63,360 nt of DNA from SB15 sp964639245. Lineage in GTDB: Bacteria > Chloroflexota > Anaerolineae > Aggregatilineales > J027. Both the position numbers and the translations under genes were made by a program. The stretch is from assembly GCA_964639245.1 (NCBI GenBank), contig CAZXCU010000022.1:1-63360 (forward strand), written 5' to 3'. The notes below the pieces were generated by a model. It ran no database searches. It had not been told where the DNA came from and was given only the letters and a program-made list of their open reading frames with translations. Positions 15,758 through 23,971 of the stretch are shown in pieces. How positions within the stretch are numbered: the stretch's first letter is position 1; every line of letters begins with the position of its first letter.

Positions 15758-15786
15758 TTGACACACGGGATAAACGCGCCTATAAA
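15758..15786 (+). promoter_or_regulatory. Consensus sigma-70 promoter
   Basis: TTGACA (15758-15763), exactly 17 bases, TATAAA (15781-15786). Transcription would begin near 15793, some 37 bases before the ATG at 15830. This is the best promoter match in the window. Confidence 0.7.
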
Positions 15787-15829
15787 TGGAGTGGATATTT
15801 AAATTGTTTTAACTCGAGTATAACTGGTG

Positions 15830-16300
15830 ATGGATATTAAAACAGAAACCAAAACCCCGGATGTAATTCGGCAGTGGTATTTTGATGAGCGCGTGGTTGT
15901 CTTTAGCTTCAAGAAAAATGACAAGGAAACCATTGATGTCTATGCCGATTGGCTGATTGAAACGCTGCGGGCATGGCAGCCCACCAAGCCGCTTTTGATT
16001 GCCTATGATGGGTCAGCCGCGATGATTACGCCGCATTTACGCAAACGGGCCGTCGAGATTTATGCGGCTGTTCCCACTGAAGGGATACAAGGCCGCACAG
16101 CGATTATCTTGCCGAATAGCTCGATTGGGCAGTTCATGCAAGTCTTTGCCAACCGTATGATGCGCGTGCAAAATCCGCACATGCAACGCCGTTTTTTTGT
16201 GAAAATGGAGGAGGCGGTGCTATGGCTCAATCAGTTTCAACCTGCGCCCCTCGAAATCCCAACAGAGAAAACCGAATCTCCAGAGAACACGGAGCTTTAG
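15830..16300 (+). CDS. Hypothetical STAS-like protein
   Basis: A 156-residue soluble protein with alternating strands and helices (VVVFSFKKND, KPLLIAYDGSAAM, GRTAIILPNSS) and a helical C-terminal part. The pattern recalls STAS/SpoIIAA-like folds found in many uncharacterised bacterial proteins, but the phosphoacceptor Ser motif is not evident. ATG 15830 lies behind a near-perfect promoter and has almost no Shine-Dalgarno sequence; a GTG directly before it (15827) is possible. It stops two bases before the facing GNAT gene. Function unknown. Confidence 0.72.
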   Translation: MDIKTETKTPDVIRQWYFDERVVVFSFKKNDKETIDVYADWLIETLRAWQPTKPLLIAYDGSAAMITPHLRKRAVEIYAAVPTEGIQGRTAIILPNSSIGQFMQVFANRMMRVQNPHMQRRFFVKMEEAVLWLNQFQPAPLEIPTEKTESPENTEL

Positions 16301-16301
16301 C

Positions 16302-17222
16302 TTAGCGCACGATTTTCGCCAGTTCCGCATAGTAGACAAAGGTTGTCCCGCTTGCTACATAGCCCGTTTTTTCAAAGGCACGCAGCATCGGGGTGTTCAG
16401 CACATCGGCATCGGACAAGACGGTTTCCAAGCCTGCATCGCGCAAAATCCGGGTGCCACGTGCCAGCAAATCAAGGATATAGCCTTTGCCGCGCTGTTCG
16501 GGTACGACCCCGATATAGCCAATCGTGCCTTCATTTTGACCGGAAAATTTGACCGGCACAACAAACCCCACCAGTTCATCATTCGCGTCATACGCCAACT
16601 GCCACCATTCGGGGTCGGAATCAAAATATTCTTGCAGCAGGTCAAACACATCTTCGGCGTAAACATCCACCCCCAGAATATGCGCCTGTGTTTTATCCAG
16701 CCGATCCAGCGTATTTTCGGTGACTCGTTCAATCGCTTCGATAAACACGTCCGCGTCCTGTAAATCGCGGTAGGTCAGCCGCCCGGAATCATCGGGGATG
16801 GGGGTGCCTTTCCACAGATAGCGGGCTTTTTCCTGCACTAAGGGAACTTTGACCGCGTTGAGTAGTTCGCGCTGCTGGTCTACATAGTCCCAATCGGAAA
16901 TTAAGCGCCGCTCGAGGTGGGTGATGTGTGATTTTTTGAGTTTTTTGAGGCTTTCTTTCAGGAGAGGCATCCCCACGCCGAGATAATCGCCCTCCCATGG
17001 CAGGTGCAGCCCAAAAAAAGTCGCTTCATGGCTGCCGGCGGTGTAGACAATCCGCCCAACGAACTGGTCGTTGTCTTCCGCCACAAAACACCACTCCGGG
17101 CGGCTATAGCCGGAGTCCCATGCTTCTTCGATGATTTTTTCAAATTCGGCTGCCCCTAGCGGATGTTCGCCACTGCTGGCGAATTTTTTCAGTTCAATGG
17201 TGGCAATCGGACGTATTCTCAT
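16302..17222 (-). CDS. GNAT-family acetyltransferase, probably with two GNAT-like halves
   Basis: A 306-residue protein. The C-terminal half (about 150-300) is a clear GNAT domain with the acetyl-CoA-binding pattern IGVVPEQRGKGYILDLL followed by MLRAFEKTGYV. The N-terminal half (about 1-130; EWCFVAEDNDQFVGRIVYTAG) has the beta4-like part of GNAT without its own pyrophosphate loop, so it may be a degenerate copy. ATG 17222 follows GGAGG at ideal spacing; the longer upstream frame is not needed. The acceptor substrate cannot be told. It converges on the STAS-like gene with a two-base gap. Confidence 0.87.
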   Translation of the reverse strand: MRIRPIATIELKKFASSGEHPLGAAEFEKIIEEAWDSGYSRPEWCFVAEDNDQFVGRIVYTAGSHEATFFGLHLPWEGDYLGVGMPLLKESLKKLKKSHITHLERRLISDWDYVDQQRELLNAVKVPLVQEKARYLWKGTPIPDDSGRLTYRDLQDADVFIEAIERVTENTLDRLDKTQAHILGVDVYAEDVFDLLQEYFDSDPEWWQLAYDANDELVGFVVPVKFSGQNEGTIGYIGVVPEQRGKGYILDLLARGTRILRDAGLETVLSDADVLNTPMLRAFEKTGYVASGTTFVYYAELAKIVR

Positions 17223-17335
17223 CGTGGCCTCCGTTAATAATTTTTCAACTTTACCACTCCGAAAGCCGAAAATCAAATTGCAAACCCCGCCCCGCATCGC
17301 AAGGCGGGACGTTTATGTGCTTTGTATAGGGATTA

Positions 17336-17385
17336 TGCTCCCTTCCCCTGAATTTCGGGGGAAGGGCCGGGGATGGGGGTTAGAC
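17336..17385. repeat. Dispersed CCCTTCCCC...GGGGAAGGG palindrome
   Basis: CTCCCTTCCCCTGAA and TTTCGGGGGAAGGG form a hairpin followed by GGGGATGGGGG. The same unit recurs at about 26190, 33637 and 50040, and inside the YfhO-like gene at 38825 and 39003. Confidence 0.65.
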
Positions 17386-17510
17386 AAGAGGACGGAAATT
17401 GCGCCAAAAGTCCTATTTGCGAGAGAGTTAAAATTCGTAAAAATTATTCATAGAACATCTACATTTCGGGGTACACTGGAAATGTACAGATTTTTTAAGG
17501 GGAACTTTCC

Positions 17511-18815
17511 ATGCGAAAACTGACTTATCTCCTCGTTATGCTCGTTTTAGCTTTTTCGTTTGTGGGAACGGCTGCCGCGCAAAAAGACAAAGGCGCTCAG
17601 GATGGTGCGATTCTCTACGAAGAAGATTTTGAAAGCGGCGTTATTTCCGAAGATGTCTTTTTAACTGCCCAATGGAAAATTGCGGCGACGAATGTGGATG
17701 GCGTGCAGAGCAACGTCATGCGCGGGGTTGCTCAAGGCGTGGAAGGCATGTTGTTTAATATCGGGTATGATTTTCAGGATTATGCTTACGAACTCAAATT
17801 CCGTGTGAGCAGCGTGGCGGGTATTTCCCTCTATACCCGTCTGGCGGAAGGCAATTTGTGTGAACAGGGGTACACGCTCGATATTTTTCCGGTAGATGAA
17901 TACATTGCGCTGAATGCGTTTCAGGGAACCGATAATTGTGATGTGGAAAGCGTGACCGGACAAGTTCCCTATGTGATGCCTGTCAATGAATGGATTACAG
18001 CGCGTCTGGAAGTCAACGGCTCGAATCACAAAGTCTATTTTGATGAAGAACTGTTGATTGATGCCGAAGACAGCACCACCACCGCTCCCGGTTCCTTCGG
18101 GCTGTTCGTGTTTGACCCCACCACAATTGAAGTGGATTATGTGCGCGTGACTGACCTGTCTGGTAGCGCGGTTGTCTCTGGCACGACCACCGGAACGATG
18201 GGCAATACGAGCGGCGGCACTACTGGCGGCGGGACGACTACTGGCGGAACAACCACCGGCGGTGGGACGACGGGTGGCAAAAATCAAACGGTGACACTGG
18301 TCGATTTTGCCGAAAATGACCGCACCGCTTCGGCTGAACTGGAAACACTGGGACTCGTTCCGGCGGGTGGGACACGTTTGTTCGTGGAAAATTATGTGTT
18401 TGCCGATGGCAACGCGGGGTATGTGCCGTTAGCCAGCCGTTCCAGCGTGCAAGAAACCGTTTTTAGTGCCGAAATCACGATGGATGATTTTGCCAACGAT
18501 ACAGGCTGTCATTTGCTGTTGCGCTTGGCGAATGGTGCGGCGGTGTTCGCGGGGGTGGATGGTTTGGGACAAGCCTATCTGGTCGATTTGCATGATGCCA
18601 ACGGCGCAAACATTACTGTTCCCTTAGGTTTGGACATGACTCAACCGCATACCGTCACCGCGATTCTGATTGGCAGCAGCGCGACGATTTTTGTAGACGG
18701 CGAAATGGCGATTGACCGTGAACCCGTGAGTTCGATTGCTGGGTCGTATGGCTTCGGGGTGATTAACAACGGACGCTGTGAAGCCCGTAATGTGTGGGTG
18801 TATCAGTACGAGTAA
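17511..18815 (+). CDS. Secreted protein with two concanavalin/LamG-like domains
   Basis: A 434-residue protein with a classical signal peptide (residues 1-23, ending TAAAQ). Two beta-sandwich domains (about 37-215 and 265-432) each resemble the LamG/concanavalin-like fold: DDFANDTGCHLLLRLANG, GLFVFDPTTIEVDYVRV, and SYGFGVINNGRCEARNVWVYQYE. They are joined by a striking Gly/Thr-rich spacer made of GGTT-type repeats (about 220-255). Such domains often bind carbohydrate; no catalytic acid pair is apparent. AAGGGGAAC precedes ATG 17511. It is monocistronic, with a GC-rich hairpin downstream. Confidence 0.83.
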   Translation: MRKLTYLLVMLVLAFSFVGTAAAQKDKGAQDGAILYEEDFESGVISEDVFLTAQWKIAATNVDGVQSNVMRGVAQGVEGMLFNIGYDFQDYAYELKFRVSSVAGISLYTRLAEGNLCEQGYTLDIFPVDEYIALNAFQGTDNCDVESVTGQVPYVMPVNEWITARLEVNGSNHKVYFDEELLIDAEDSTTTAPGSFGLFVFDPTTIEVDYVRVTDLSGSAVVSGTTTGTMGNTSGGTTGGGTTTGGTTTGGGTTGGKNQTVTLVDFAENDRTASAELETLGLVPAGGTRLFVENYVFADGNAGYVPLASRSSVQETVFSAEITMDDFANDTGCHLLLRLANGAAVFAGVDGLGQAYLVDLHDANGANITVPLGLDMTQPHTVTAILIGSSATIFVDGEMAIDREPVSSIAGSYGFGVINNGRCEARNVWVYQYE

Positions 18816-18827
18816 AAATGTAAGCAG

Positions 18828-18848
18828 ACACGGCGGGGAGTCCATTCC
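18828..18848. terminator. Hairpin between convergent genes
   Basis: GCGGGGA (18828-18834) and TCCCCGC (18842-18848) around ATTCC-type loop sequence. There is no T run, so termination is only presumed from its position between two convergent stop codons. Confidence 0.4.
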
Positions 18849-18862
18849 CCGCCTATGCGCTG

Positions 18863-19840
18863 CTATTCATTTTCCGGCAGAATCACATTGGTGGGAATCT
18901 GGCTGCCTTCTTCGTTGCGCTGACGGAGTTCATTTGCGCCGATGCCCACCCAGACCATCACGAGAATCACCACCGCTATCCAACCAATACCACTCAGGGC
19001 GGGGGGTCTCTCTGTTTTGGATTTTTTAGCGGCTTTTTTATCCTCTGGTTCATTAGGGGCAGGTGGGCTGGTGCGGAATCGAATTATTTGCGACAGCACC
19101 AGCACGCCGAACGCGCACAGCATGACCGGCACCAGCCAATCTGTCGAGAGGTAATCCTTGTTAAATTGTTCTTGGAGGAGTTCAAATAAAAAGGCGAGAT
19201 TGGCATACAGAAACACCGCAAGCACCACGAATCCGGTGAGCAGGGAACGGGTGTGTAGGCTGAGCAACGAAGCGGCAAACCCGATGACAAAATAGCCAAA
19301 AAAGCCGACAAGTCCGGTGGGCATATTGCCACGCACGGCGGGCGCAATCAGCACGCACATCATCGCCAGCATGAAGGCCATCAATAGGGCTGCCAGCCAG
19401 CGCCGCAGATGAGCCAGACGGGTTCTCAGCAAGCCAAAAACAAACAGCGCAATGCCCAGCGGAATCAGCAGGGCGGTTTGTAGGACTTCCACCCCCCATG
19501 CGTAATCGGCTTGCAGGGATGGCACATAGCGCCCCACCGCCGCCACCAGTTCATGATTCAAAAAATCCATCGCCCACCAGACAATGAGCCACAGCACCAG
19601 CGCCATCAATCCACTCAACAGCAGAATTTGCGCGTCCGGCAGTTCGCCCAGATACGCCCGCCCATCTTGTTCCTCTTTAGAAAATGTCCACAGCACGGCA
19701 AAGGGGGCAAGCATCGCTAGCAGGTAGAGCAGCACGCGGATTTCATCGGCGGTGCTGTTTTCCATGAGCAAGCTCACCAATCCGAGCAGCACAAGGGTGA
19801 GCAGGCCAAGCCAGAGTCCAACATCAGTACGGTTTAGCAT
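18863..19840 (-). CDS. Polytopic membrane protein of unknown function
   Basis: A 325-residue protein with eight or nine hydrophobic segments, beginning close to the N-terminus (LWLGLLTLVLLGLVSLLM). A cytoplasmic Lys/Pro-rich segment (PNEPEDKKAAKKSKTERP) precedes a last helix (IGWIAVVILVMVWVGIGA). No family motif is recognised, and no catalytic or transport signature is visible. It is followed downstream by the convergent LamG-like gene. A minus-strand terminator upstream separates it from the Fe-S carrier gene, so it has its own promoter. Confidence 0.8.
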   Translation of the reverse strand: MLNRTDVGLWLGLLTLVLLGLVSLLMENSTADEIRVLLYLLAMLAPFAVLWTFSKEEQDGRAYLGELPDAQILLLSGLMALVLWLIVWWAMDFLNHELVAAVGRYVPSLQADYAWGVEVLQTALLIPLGIALFVFGLLRTRLAHLRRWLAALLMAFMLAMMCVLIAPAVRGNMPTGLVGFFGYFVIGFAASLLSLHTRSLLTGFVVLAVFLYANLAFLFELLQEQFNKDYLSTDWLVPVMLCAFGVLVLSQIIRFRTSPPAPNEPEDKKAAKKSKTERPPALSGIGWIAVVILVMVWVGIGANELRQRNEEGSQIPTNVILPENE

Positions 19841-19899
19841 AGGGATGGGTTGTCAGTTTTTAGTTATCAGTTGTCAGTGGAACTATTGTAGCGCAGAAA

Positions 19900-19922
19900 A
19901 TAAAAAAGGGGTTTTCGCCCCT
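19900..19922 (-). terminator. Terminator of the SufR-like/ErpA transcript
   Basis: On the minus strand AAGGGG, loop CGAAAA and CCCCTT followed by TTTTATTTT. It lies after the A-type carrier gene and before the membrane-protein gene. The adjoining 19923-20158 holds the 36-bp tandem repeat and no gene. Confidence 0.7.
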
Positions 19923-19996
19923 TGTCATGTCTGTTTGCGGCTGGATACCGAGTCCACTAATGTACGGAATTTAACTCTTAAAAACAGTTTCTGTAC

Positions 19997-20094
19997 GGGT
20001 GGGTCTGTGACCCATCCCCTCCAAAATCATGCGGGTGGGTCTGTGACCCATCCCCTCCAAAATCATGCGGGCGGGTCATAGACCACGCCCGTAC
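19997..20094. repeat. Three-unit 36-bp tandem repeat within an outer palindrome
   Basis: Units start at 19997, 20033 and 20069. Each contains GGGTGGGTCTGTGACCCATC or a close variant, itself an inverted repeat. The whole array is bounded by TGTACGGG and CCCGTACA. It looks like a dispersed GTACGGGC-type hairpin that expanded in tandem, not a CRISPR, since there are no unique spacers. Confidence 0.8.
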
Positions 20095-20158
20095 ATTTGG
20101 GTATCCGTCCTGATTTGTTAATCTGGATGAATGGATTTCCTGCCCGATTGCATAGGAC

Positions 20159-20569
20159 TTAATGACAGGTGCTGCATCCGCCTTCGCTGGCTTCACCGGT
20201 GTCTTTGGTGCGGAAGGAACTGCCGCAGCCACAGGTCGAAACCGCTTGGGGATTGTCAATGTTAAAACCGCCACCCATCAAGCTGTCCACAAAATCAATG
20301 GTTGCGCCTTTGAGGTAAAGGATGCTGGTTGCGTCCACCACCAATTTGACCCCTTCGACTTCCACAAGGGTATCAAATTCCTGAATATTATTTTCAAACG
20401 CCATGCCGTAGGACAGACCGGAACACCCGCCACCCGAGACAAACACGCGCAGGGCATGGTTGGGGATTTCGCGTTGAACGAGCAGTTCACGGATTTTGTT
20501 TAACGCGGTGGGAGTGACATTTAAAATCTGTTCTTCGGTTGCCACGTCGGGATAGGTCAAGGTCGTCAT
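20159..20569 (-). CDS. erpA: A-type iron-sulfur carrier (ErpA/IscA family)
   Basis: A 136-residue A-type carrier that binds Fe-S clusters and passes them to apo-proteins. The three conserved cysteines are Cys49 (GGGCSGLSYG), Cys113 and Cys115 (STCGCGSSF). Unusually it continues past the CGCG motif by about 20 residues to a second Cys pair (GGCSTCH), which most family members lack. ATG 20569 has AGGAGC upstream; the longer frame from 20662 is not supported. It follows the SufR-like regulator on the same strand by about 95 bases, and the pair probably responds to Fe-S or iron status. Confidence 0.92.
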   Translation of the reverse strand: MTTLTYPDVATEEQILNVTPTALNKIRELLVQREIPNHALRVFVSGGGCSGLSYGMAFENNIQEFDTLVEVEGVKLVVDATSILYLKGATIDFVDSLMGGGFNIDNPQAVSTCGCGSSFRTKDTGEASEGGCSTCH

Positions 20570-20665
20570 GTGCGCTAGCTCCTGTAGAATAGGGTATTTT
20601 GTGTATAGTATAGCAGATTTATCCAGAATAAAAAGATTTTTGTCTGTTTTATTCCATGACATTCA

Positions 20666-21310
20666 TCAGTTGGCGTGATAATGTGGGACAAAATATTGAC
20701 AGCATTCCGCCCCTTGGCTGGCACGGCCCATCAAACGCGGGACAACCCCCAACATGGAGGATACCAAACGAAAATCCAAATCGCAGAGTTCGGCATGGCT
20801 GCCCACAACCTGTTCATAGGGGCAGTTGGCGGTGGTCAGCAAAAAACCTGTATCGGTCTGTTCCCATGTAGCGGTGTAGCCTTTTTCATTCATATACGCC
20901 ACGACATGCTGCAAACGTTCGGGCATCGGCGCGTCGGGAATATCGGCAGATTTTGCCATGCTTTCTGCGACATTTTCCAGAATCACGTTGACCTGCTGAC
21001 GGGGCAGTTGGCGTTTAATTTCCGCTAGCAACCCTTCCGCTAAGCCGACATAGTTGTTGGGGAAATATTCCAACCCGCGCTGGCTGAGGGCATAGACATG
21101 CTGGGGTCGTCCGGGGGTGTCACGACGGCGCACCTGTGGCGGTTCGATCAACCCTTCGACCTGTAATTTTTCCAGATGATGCCGGATGGTGACGGTGGTG
21201 ATTTTGCGGTGCAAACGGGCGGTGAGTTCTTCGACCAGATCCTCCACCGTACATTCGCCGCGCTCTTTCAAGATTTCCACGAGATGTCGCCGGGTTCTTT
21301 GCAATTCCAC
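20666..21310 (-). CDS. SufR-like winged-helix regulator with cysteine cluster
   Basis: A 214-residue transcription factor. The N-terminal 75 residues form a winged helix-turn-helix (CTVEDLVEELT, TTVTIRHHLEKLQVEGLI, GRPQHVYALS). The C-terminal half holds Cys163, Cys176, Cys203 and Cys204; the C-x12-C spacing followed by a later Cys is that of SufR, which binds a 4Fe-4S cluster and represses suf genes when iron-sulfur supply is adequate. It starts at GTG 21310. Location directly before an A-type carrier supports control of Fe-S metabolism. No sufBCDS genes occur in the window. Confidence 0.87.
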   Translation of the reverse strand: MELQRTRRHLVEILKERGECTVEDLVEELTARLHRKITTVTIRHHLEKLQVEGLIEPPQVRRRDTPGRPQHVYALSQRGLEYFPNNYVGLAEGLLAEIKRQLPRQQVNVILENVAESMAKSADIPDAPMPERLQHVVAYMNEKGYTATWEQTDTGFLLTTANCPYEQVVGSHAELCDLDFRLVSSMLGVVPRLMGRASQGAECCQYFVPHYHAN

Positions 21311-21499
21311 GTTTTGCTACCTATTTCACTGCATGATAACTCACTTATTTTACCACATACGGCTAAAATTGACCGACAAAAAACAAATATTCATCTTATT
21401 TAACCTAGCAATGGGGGGATACCGTGTCAATAGCTTGCCGAGAAAGCGGATTCCGATTACACTCTCTGCGATTTTTACGCGAACTCAGGAGTTATTTGG

Positions 21500-22570
21500 A
21501 TGTCTAAAATTTCAGCGCAAATTTGGGCGTTTGTTGTGATGGTGGTCGCCCTCGTGCTTGGCGTGCTGTTTGTCAATAATCAGGATATTAATACCGAAGT
21601 CAAGACCGCAGAAGATACACTTTTACCGAATGTTTTTCCCGCCGAAGGTCAAGAAAACCCCACCGGGCTGACCTTCCGCTATCCGCGTCAATGGACGGTA
21701 CTGACGCAAGATACCAGCTTTAATCTGTCGACCCAGATTGATGAGGAAACCGCTTTTAGTGCCGGTTTTACCCTTTCCCAATCGCCGAGCGCGGTGAATC
21801 TGGAAGAAGAACTGCTGGCCTTTCTGCAAGCGCAGGGTGTGACGGTTGACCCGCAGGACTTTGAAGACAATGCCGAAGAAGTCGACCATGGTTTGGAAGC
21901 GGTGCGTTACGAACTCGACAATGATCTGGAGGACACCACCACCCTCTATGAACTGGTGCGCCTGACCGACGACAACATTTTGCTCTACTTCGGCAGCGCG
22001 GCGGTGGACAAAGCCGATTTCGGCGAGGTCGAACAACAGGTGAGTGATATTCTAAACTCGATTAACGCGGAAAATGTGATTATCCCACAGGCGCTGCTCA
22101 CCTATACTCTGCCCGAAGGCTGGCAGGTGGTCGATGAAAGCGATACCTCCTACCGGGCGCTGATTCTGGTCGATGAAGCCAGCAGTCAAGGGGCGCTGGT
22201 CTGGTTGCAACTGCTCCCCAAAGCCGATGCCATCGCTTTTGTAAGCGGGGTGATGGGCGATGTGACCCCCGAAGCCCAAACTGCTGATGTTACCAGCGCG
22301 TCCGAACTGCTCTCGATTCTGGCAGAACAGGAAAATCTGATTTCGGCTAGCGAAGTCACCCCGGTGGAATTGTTTGGCCTGACAGGCGAAAAAGTGGATG
22401 TTGAAGTCGAAACCATCGGCTTGCTCGAATTTGCCGTACTGCCCGTGGATGACACCACCGATGCCGTGCTGGTGGTCAACTACACTGCGCCGGAAGTGAA
22501 GGAATTGCAACAGGCCAATGTTGAGTCGATTCTGGCCTCGACCCAGTACAACGCACTGGACGCGGAATAA
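21500..22570 (+). CDS. Membrane-anchored protein with two repeated extracytoplasmic domains
   Basis: A 356-residue protein with one N-terminal membrane helix (about 8-26) and a long acidic exterior part. Two related alpha/beta domains (about 48-190 and 195-350) each start with a FRYPRQWTVL or YTLPEGWQVVDES motif, reminiscent of the PsbP/DcrB-like fold used by many bacterial surface lipoproteins. There is no lipobox. AGGAG precedes ATG 21500. No catalytic residues are seen and the ligand is unknown. A short GC hairpin and an imperfect terminator follow. Confidence 0.75.
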   Translation: MSKISAQIWAFVVMVVALVLGVLFVNNQDINTEVKTAEDTLLPNVFPAEGQENPTGLTFRYPRQWTVLTQDTSFNLSTQIDEETAFSAGFTLSQSPSAVNLEEELLAFLQAQGVTVDPQDFEDNAEEVDHGLEAVRYELDNDLEDTTTLYELVRLTDDNILLYFGSAAVDKADFGEVEQQVSDILNSINAENVIIPQALLTYTLPEGWQVVDESDTSYRALILVDEASSQGALVWLQLLPKADAIAFVSGVMGDVTPEAQTADVTSASELLSILAEQENLISASEVTPVELFGLTGEKVDVEVETIGLLEFAVLPVDDTTDAVLVVNYTAPEVKELQQANVESILASTQYNALDAE

Positions 22571-22577
22571 ATTCTTA

Positions 22578-22672
22578 TTGTACGGGCGGGGCTGGAACCC
22601 GTCCCCAATCTCCTACAGGTTAGATTGATACACCTAAAAAGGGACTGGCGCAATGGCTAGCCCTTTTTTTTG
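22578..22672 (+). terminator. Repeat hairpin and terminator after the anchored protein gene
   Basis: A GTACGGGCGGGG...CCCGTCCCC hairpin (22580-22605) of the dispersed type is followed by AAGGGACTGGC / GGCTAGCCCTTTTTTTT (22636-22671), an imperfect stem with a strong T run. Confidence 0.6.
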
Positions 22673-22754
22673 CACGGGATACAATTAGAAGATGGGTGGC
22701 AAAGTTTTAACTAGGGAAAATCCATGACTCAAGCTGACCAAAAAGGAAACGCCG

Positions 22755-23696
22755 ATGTTGACCATTCTCAAAAGCTCCGAAACGGGCATGGATGTACTGG
22801 ATGAGATTCAAGATGGCTGCTGGGTGAGTCTGCTAGACCCCACGATGGAAGAGGTGGACGAAATTGCTGCTAAACTGAATATCCCGCTTGATTTTTTTAC
22901 CTCCCCGCTTGACCCCGACGAACGCGCCCGTACCGAAAAAGATGACGAAGAAACGATTCTGATTGTCCTGCGTGTGCCACATTATGAACGTGGCGAATCG
23001 GATATTCCCTACACGACCATTCCACTCGGCATCATTTTGACTCCCGCCTGTATTTTGACGGTGTGCAAATCCAAAAATCCGGTGATTGATACTTTTCAGT
23101 ATGGCAGCCGTCGCCGCACAAATGTATTTACAGGAAAAAAATATCGTTTTGTCTTGCAAATTCTCCTGCGAACTGCCCGTGAATATCTGGTGTGTTTGCG
23201 GGTGATTGACCACGAAGTTGAAATTCTGGAAGAAAAATTGCAGGTGTCGCAGCGCAATAAAGAATTATTAGACATCCTCAAATATCAAAAAAGTTTGACT
23301 TATTTCACCACCGCGCTCCGTGCCAATGAATTGATGATGGAACGCTTGCAGCGAATGCGCCTGTTTCATATGTACCCCGAAGATGAGGAATTGCTGGAAG
23401 ATGTGCTGACGGAAATCCGTCAGGCGATAGAAATGGTCAATATTTCCGCCAACATTTTGAATCAGATGATGGACACTTTTGCTTCGATTATTTCTAATAA
23501 TTTAAATGTGGTGATGAAAATTCTGGCGCTGGTGACGATTGTGATTAGCCTGCCCACGCTGGTTGCCAGCATTTTTGGTATGAACGTGGATTTGCCCTAT
23601 CAGGAATCCAACAATGCGTTTTTTTTGGCAATGATTTTAGGTTTTGGGCTGGCGGCGCTGGTGGTGGCCTATTTCCGTTACAAAAAATGGTTCTAA
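22755..23696 (+). CDS. CorA-family divalent cation transporter
   Basis: A 313-residue CorA-type channel for Mg2+ (or Co2+/Ni2+). A long cytoplasmic alpha/beta and helical domain (residues 1-245) is followed by two C-terminal membrane helices, with the diagnostic GMN motif (FGMNVDLPY) at the end of the first, and a short basic tail (FRYKKWF). Pentamers form the pore. AAAAGGAAAC precedes ATG 22755. No regulator or riboswitch-like leader is evident; the upstream stretch carries the terminator of the preceding gene. Confidence 0.93.
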   Translation: MLTILKSSETGMDVLDEIQDGCWVSLLDPTMEEVDEIAAKLNIPLDFFTSPLDPDERARTEKDDEETILIVLRVPHYERGESDIPYTTIPLGIILTPACILTVCKSKNPVIDTFQYGSRRRTNVFTGKKYRFVLQILLRTAREYLVCLRVIDHEVEILEEKLQVSQRNKELLDILKYQKSLTYFTTALRANELMMERLQRMRLFHMYPEDEELLEDVLTEIRQAIEMVNISANILNQMMDTFASIISNNLNVVMKILALVTIVISLPTLVASIFGMNVDLPYQESNNAFFLAMILGFGLAALVVAYFRYKKWF

Positions 23697-23797
23697 ATGG
23701 GTGTTTCTGCACACTGGAATCTACTACAATCAGCAATAATATTTGTAGCGACACGATCATGCAGTTTAACAAATTAGTACAGATATAGTATTTCGGC

Positions 23798-23856
23798 GGA
23801 CGCGATATATCGCGTCCCTACATTATCCATTCGTAGGGACAGCATATATGCTGTCC
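23798..23856. repeat. Paired palindromes of the MITE-type core
   Basis: GGACGCGATATATCGCGTCC (23798-23817) and GGACAGCATATATGCTGTCC (23837-23856) are joined by CTAC...GTAGG, the same organisation as the internal part of the 132-bp elements. Terminal repeats and target duplication are not recognisable, so this may be an eroded element. The rest of the gap 23697-23971 holds nothing else. Confidence 0.7.
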
Positions 23857-23971
23857 GTATATTCGCCTTTAAAAGTTAATGTGTGCTAGGACGGCGTTGA
23901 CAGGTATCTGTATTGAAAAGTCAAATAGCATGAGTGTATTCGCTCACTACTAATAAAGGAGATGTTGTGAG

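Noticed and set aside
19997..20094. Possible CRISPR array (36-bp period)
   Set aside because: The period contains no unique spacers; the units are contiguous and near identical, and no cas gene is in the window.
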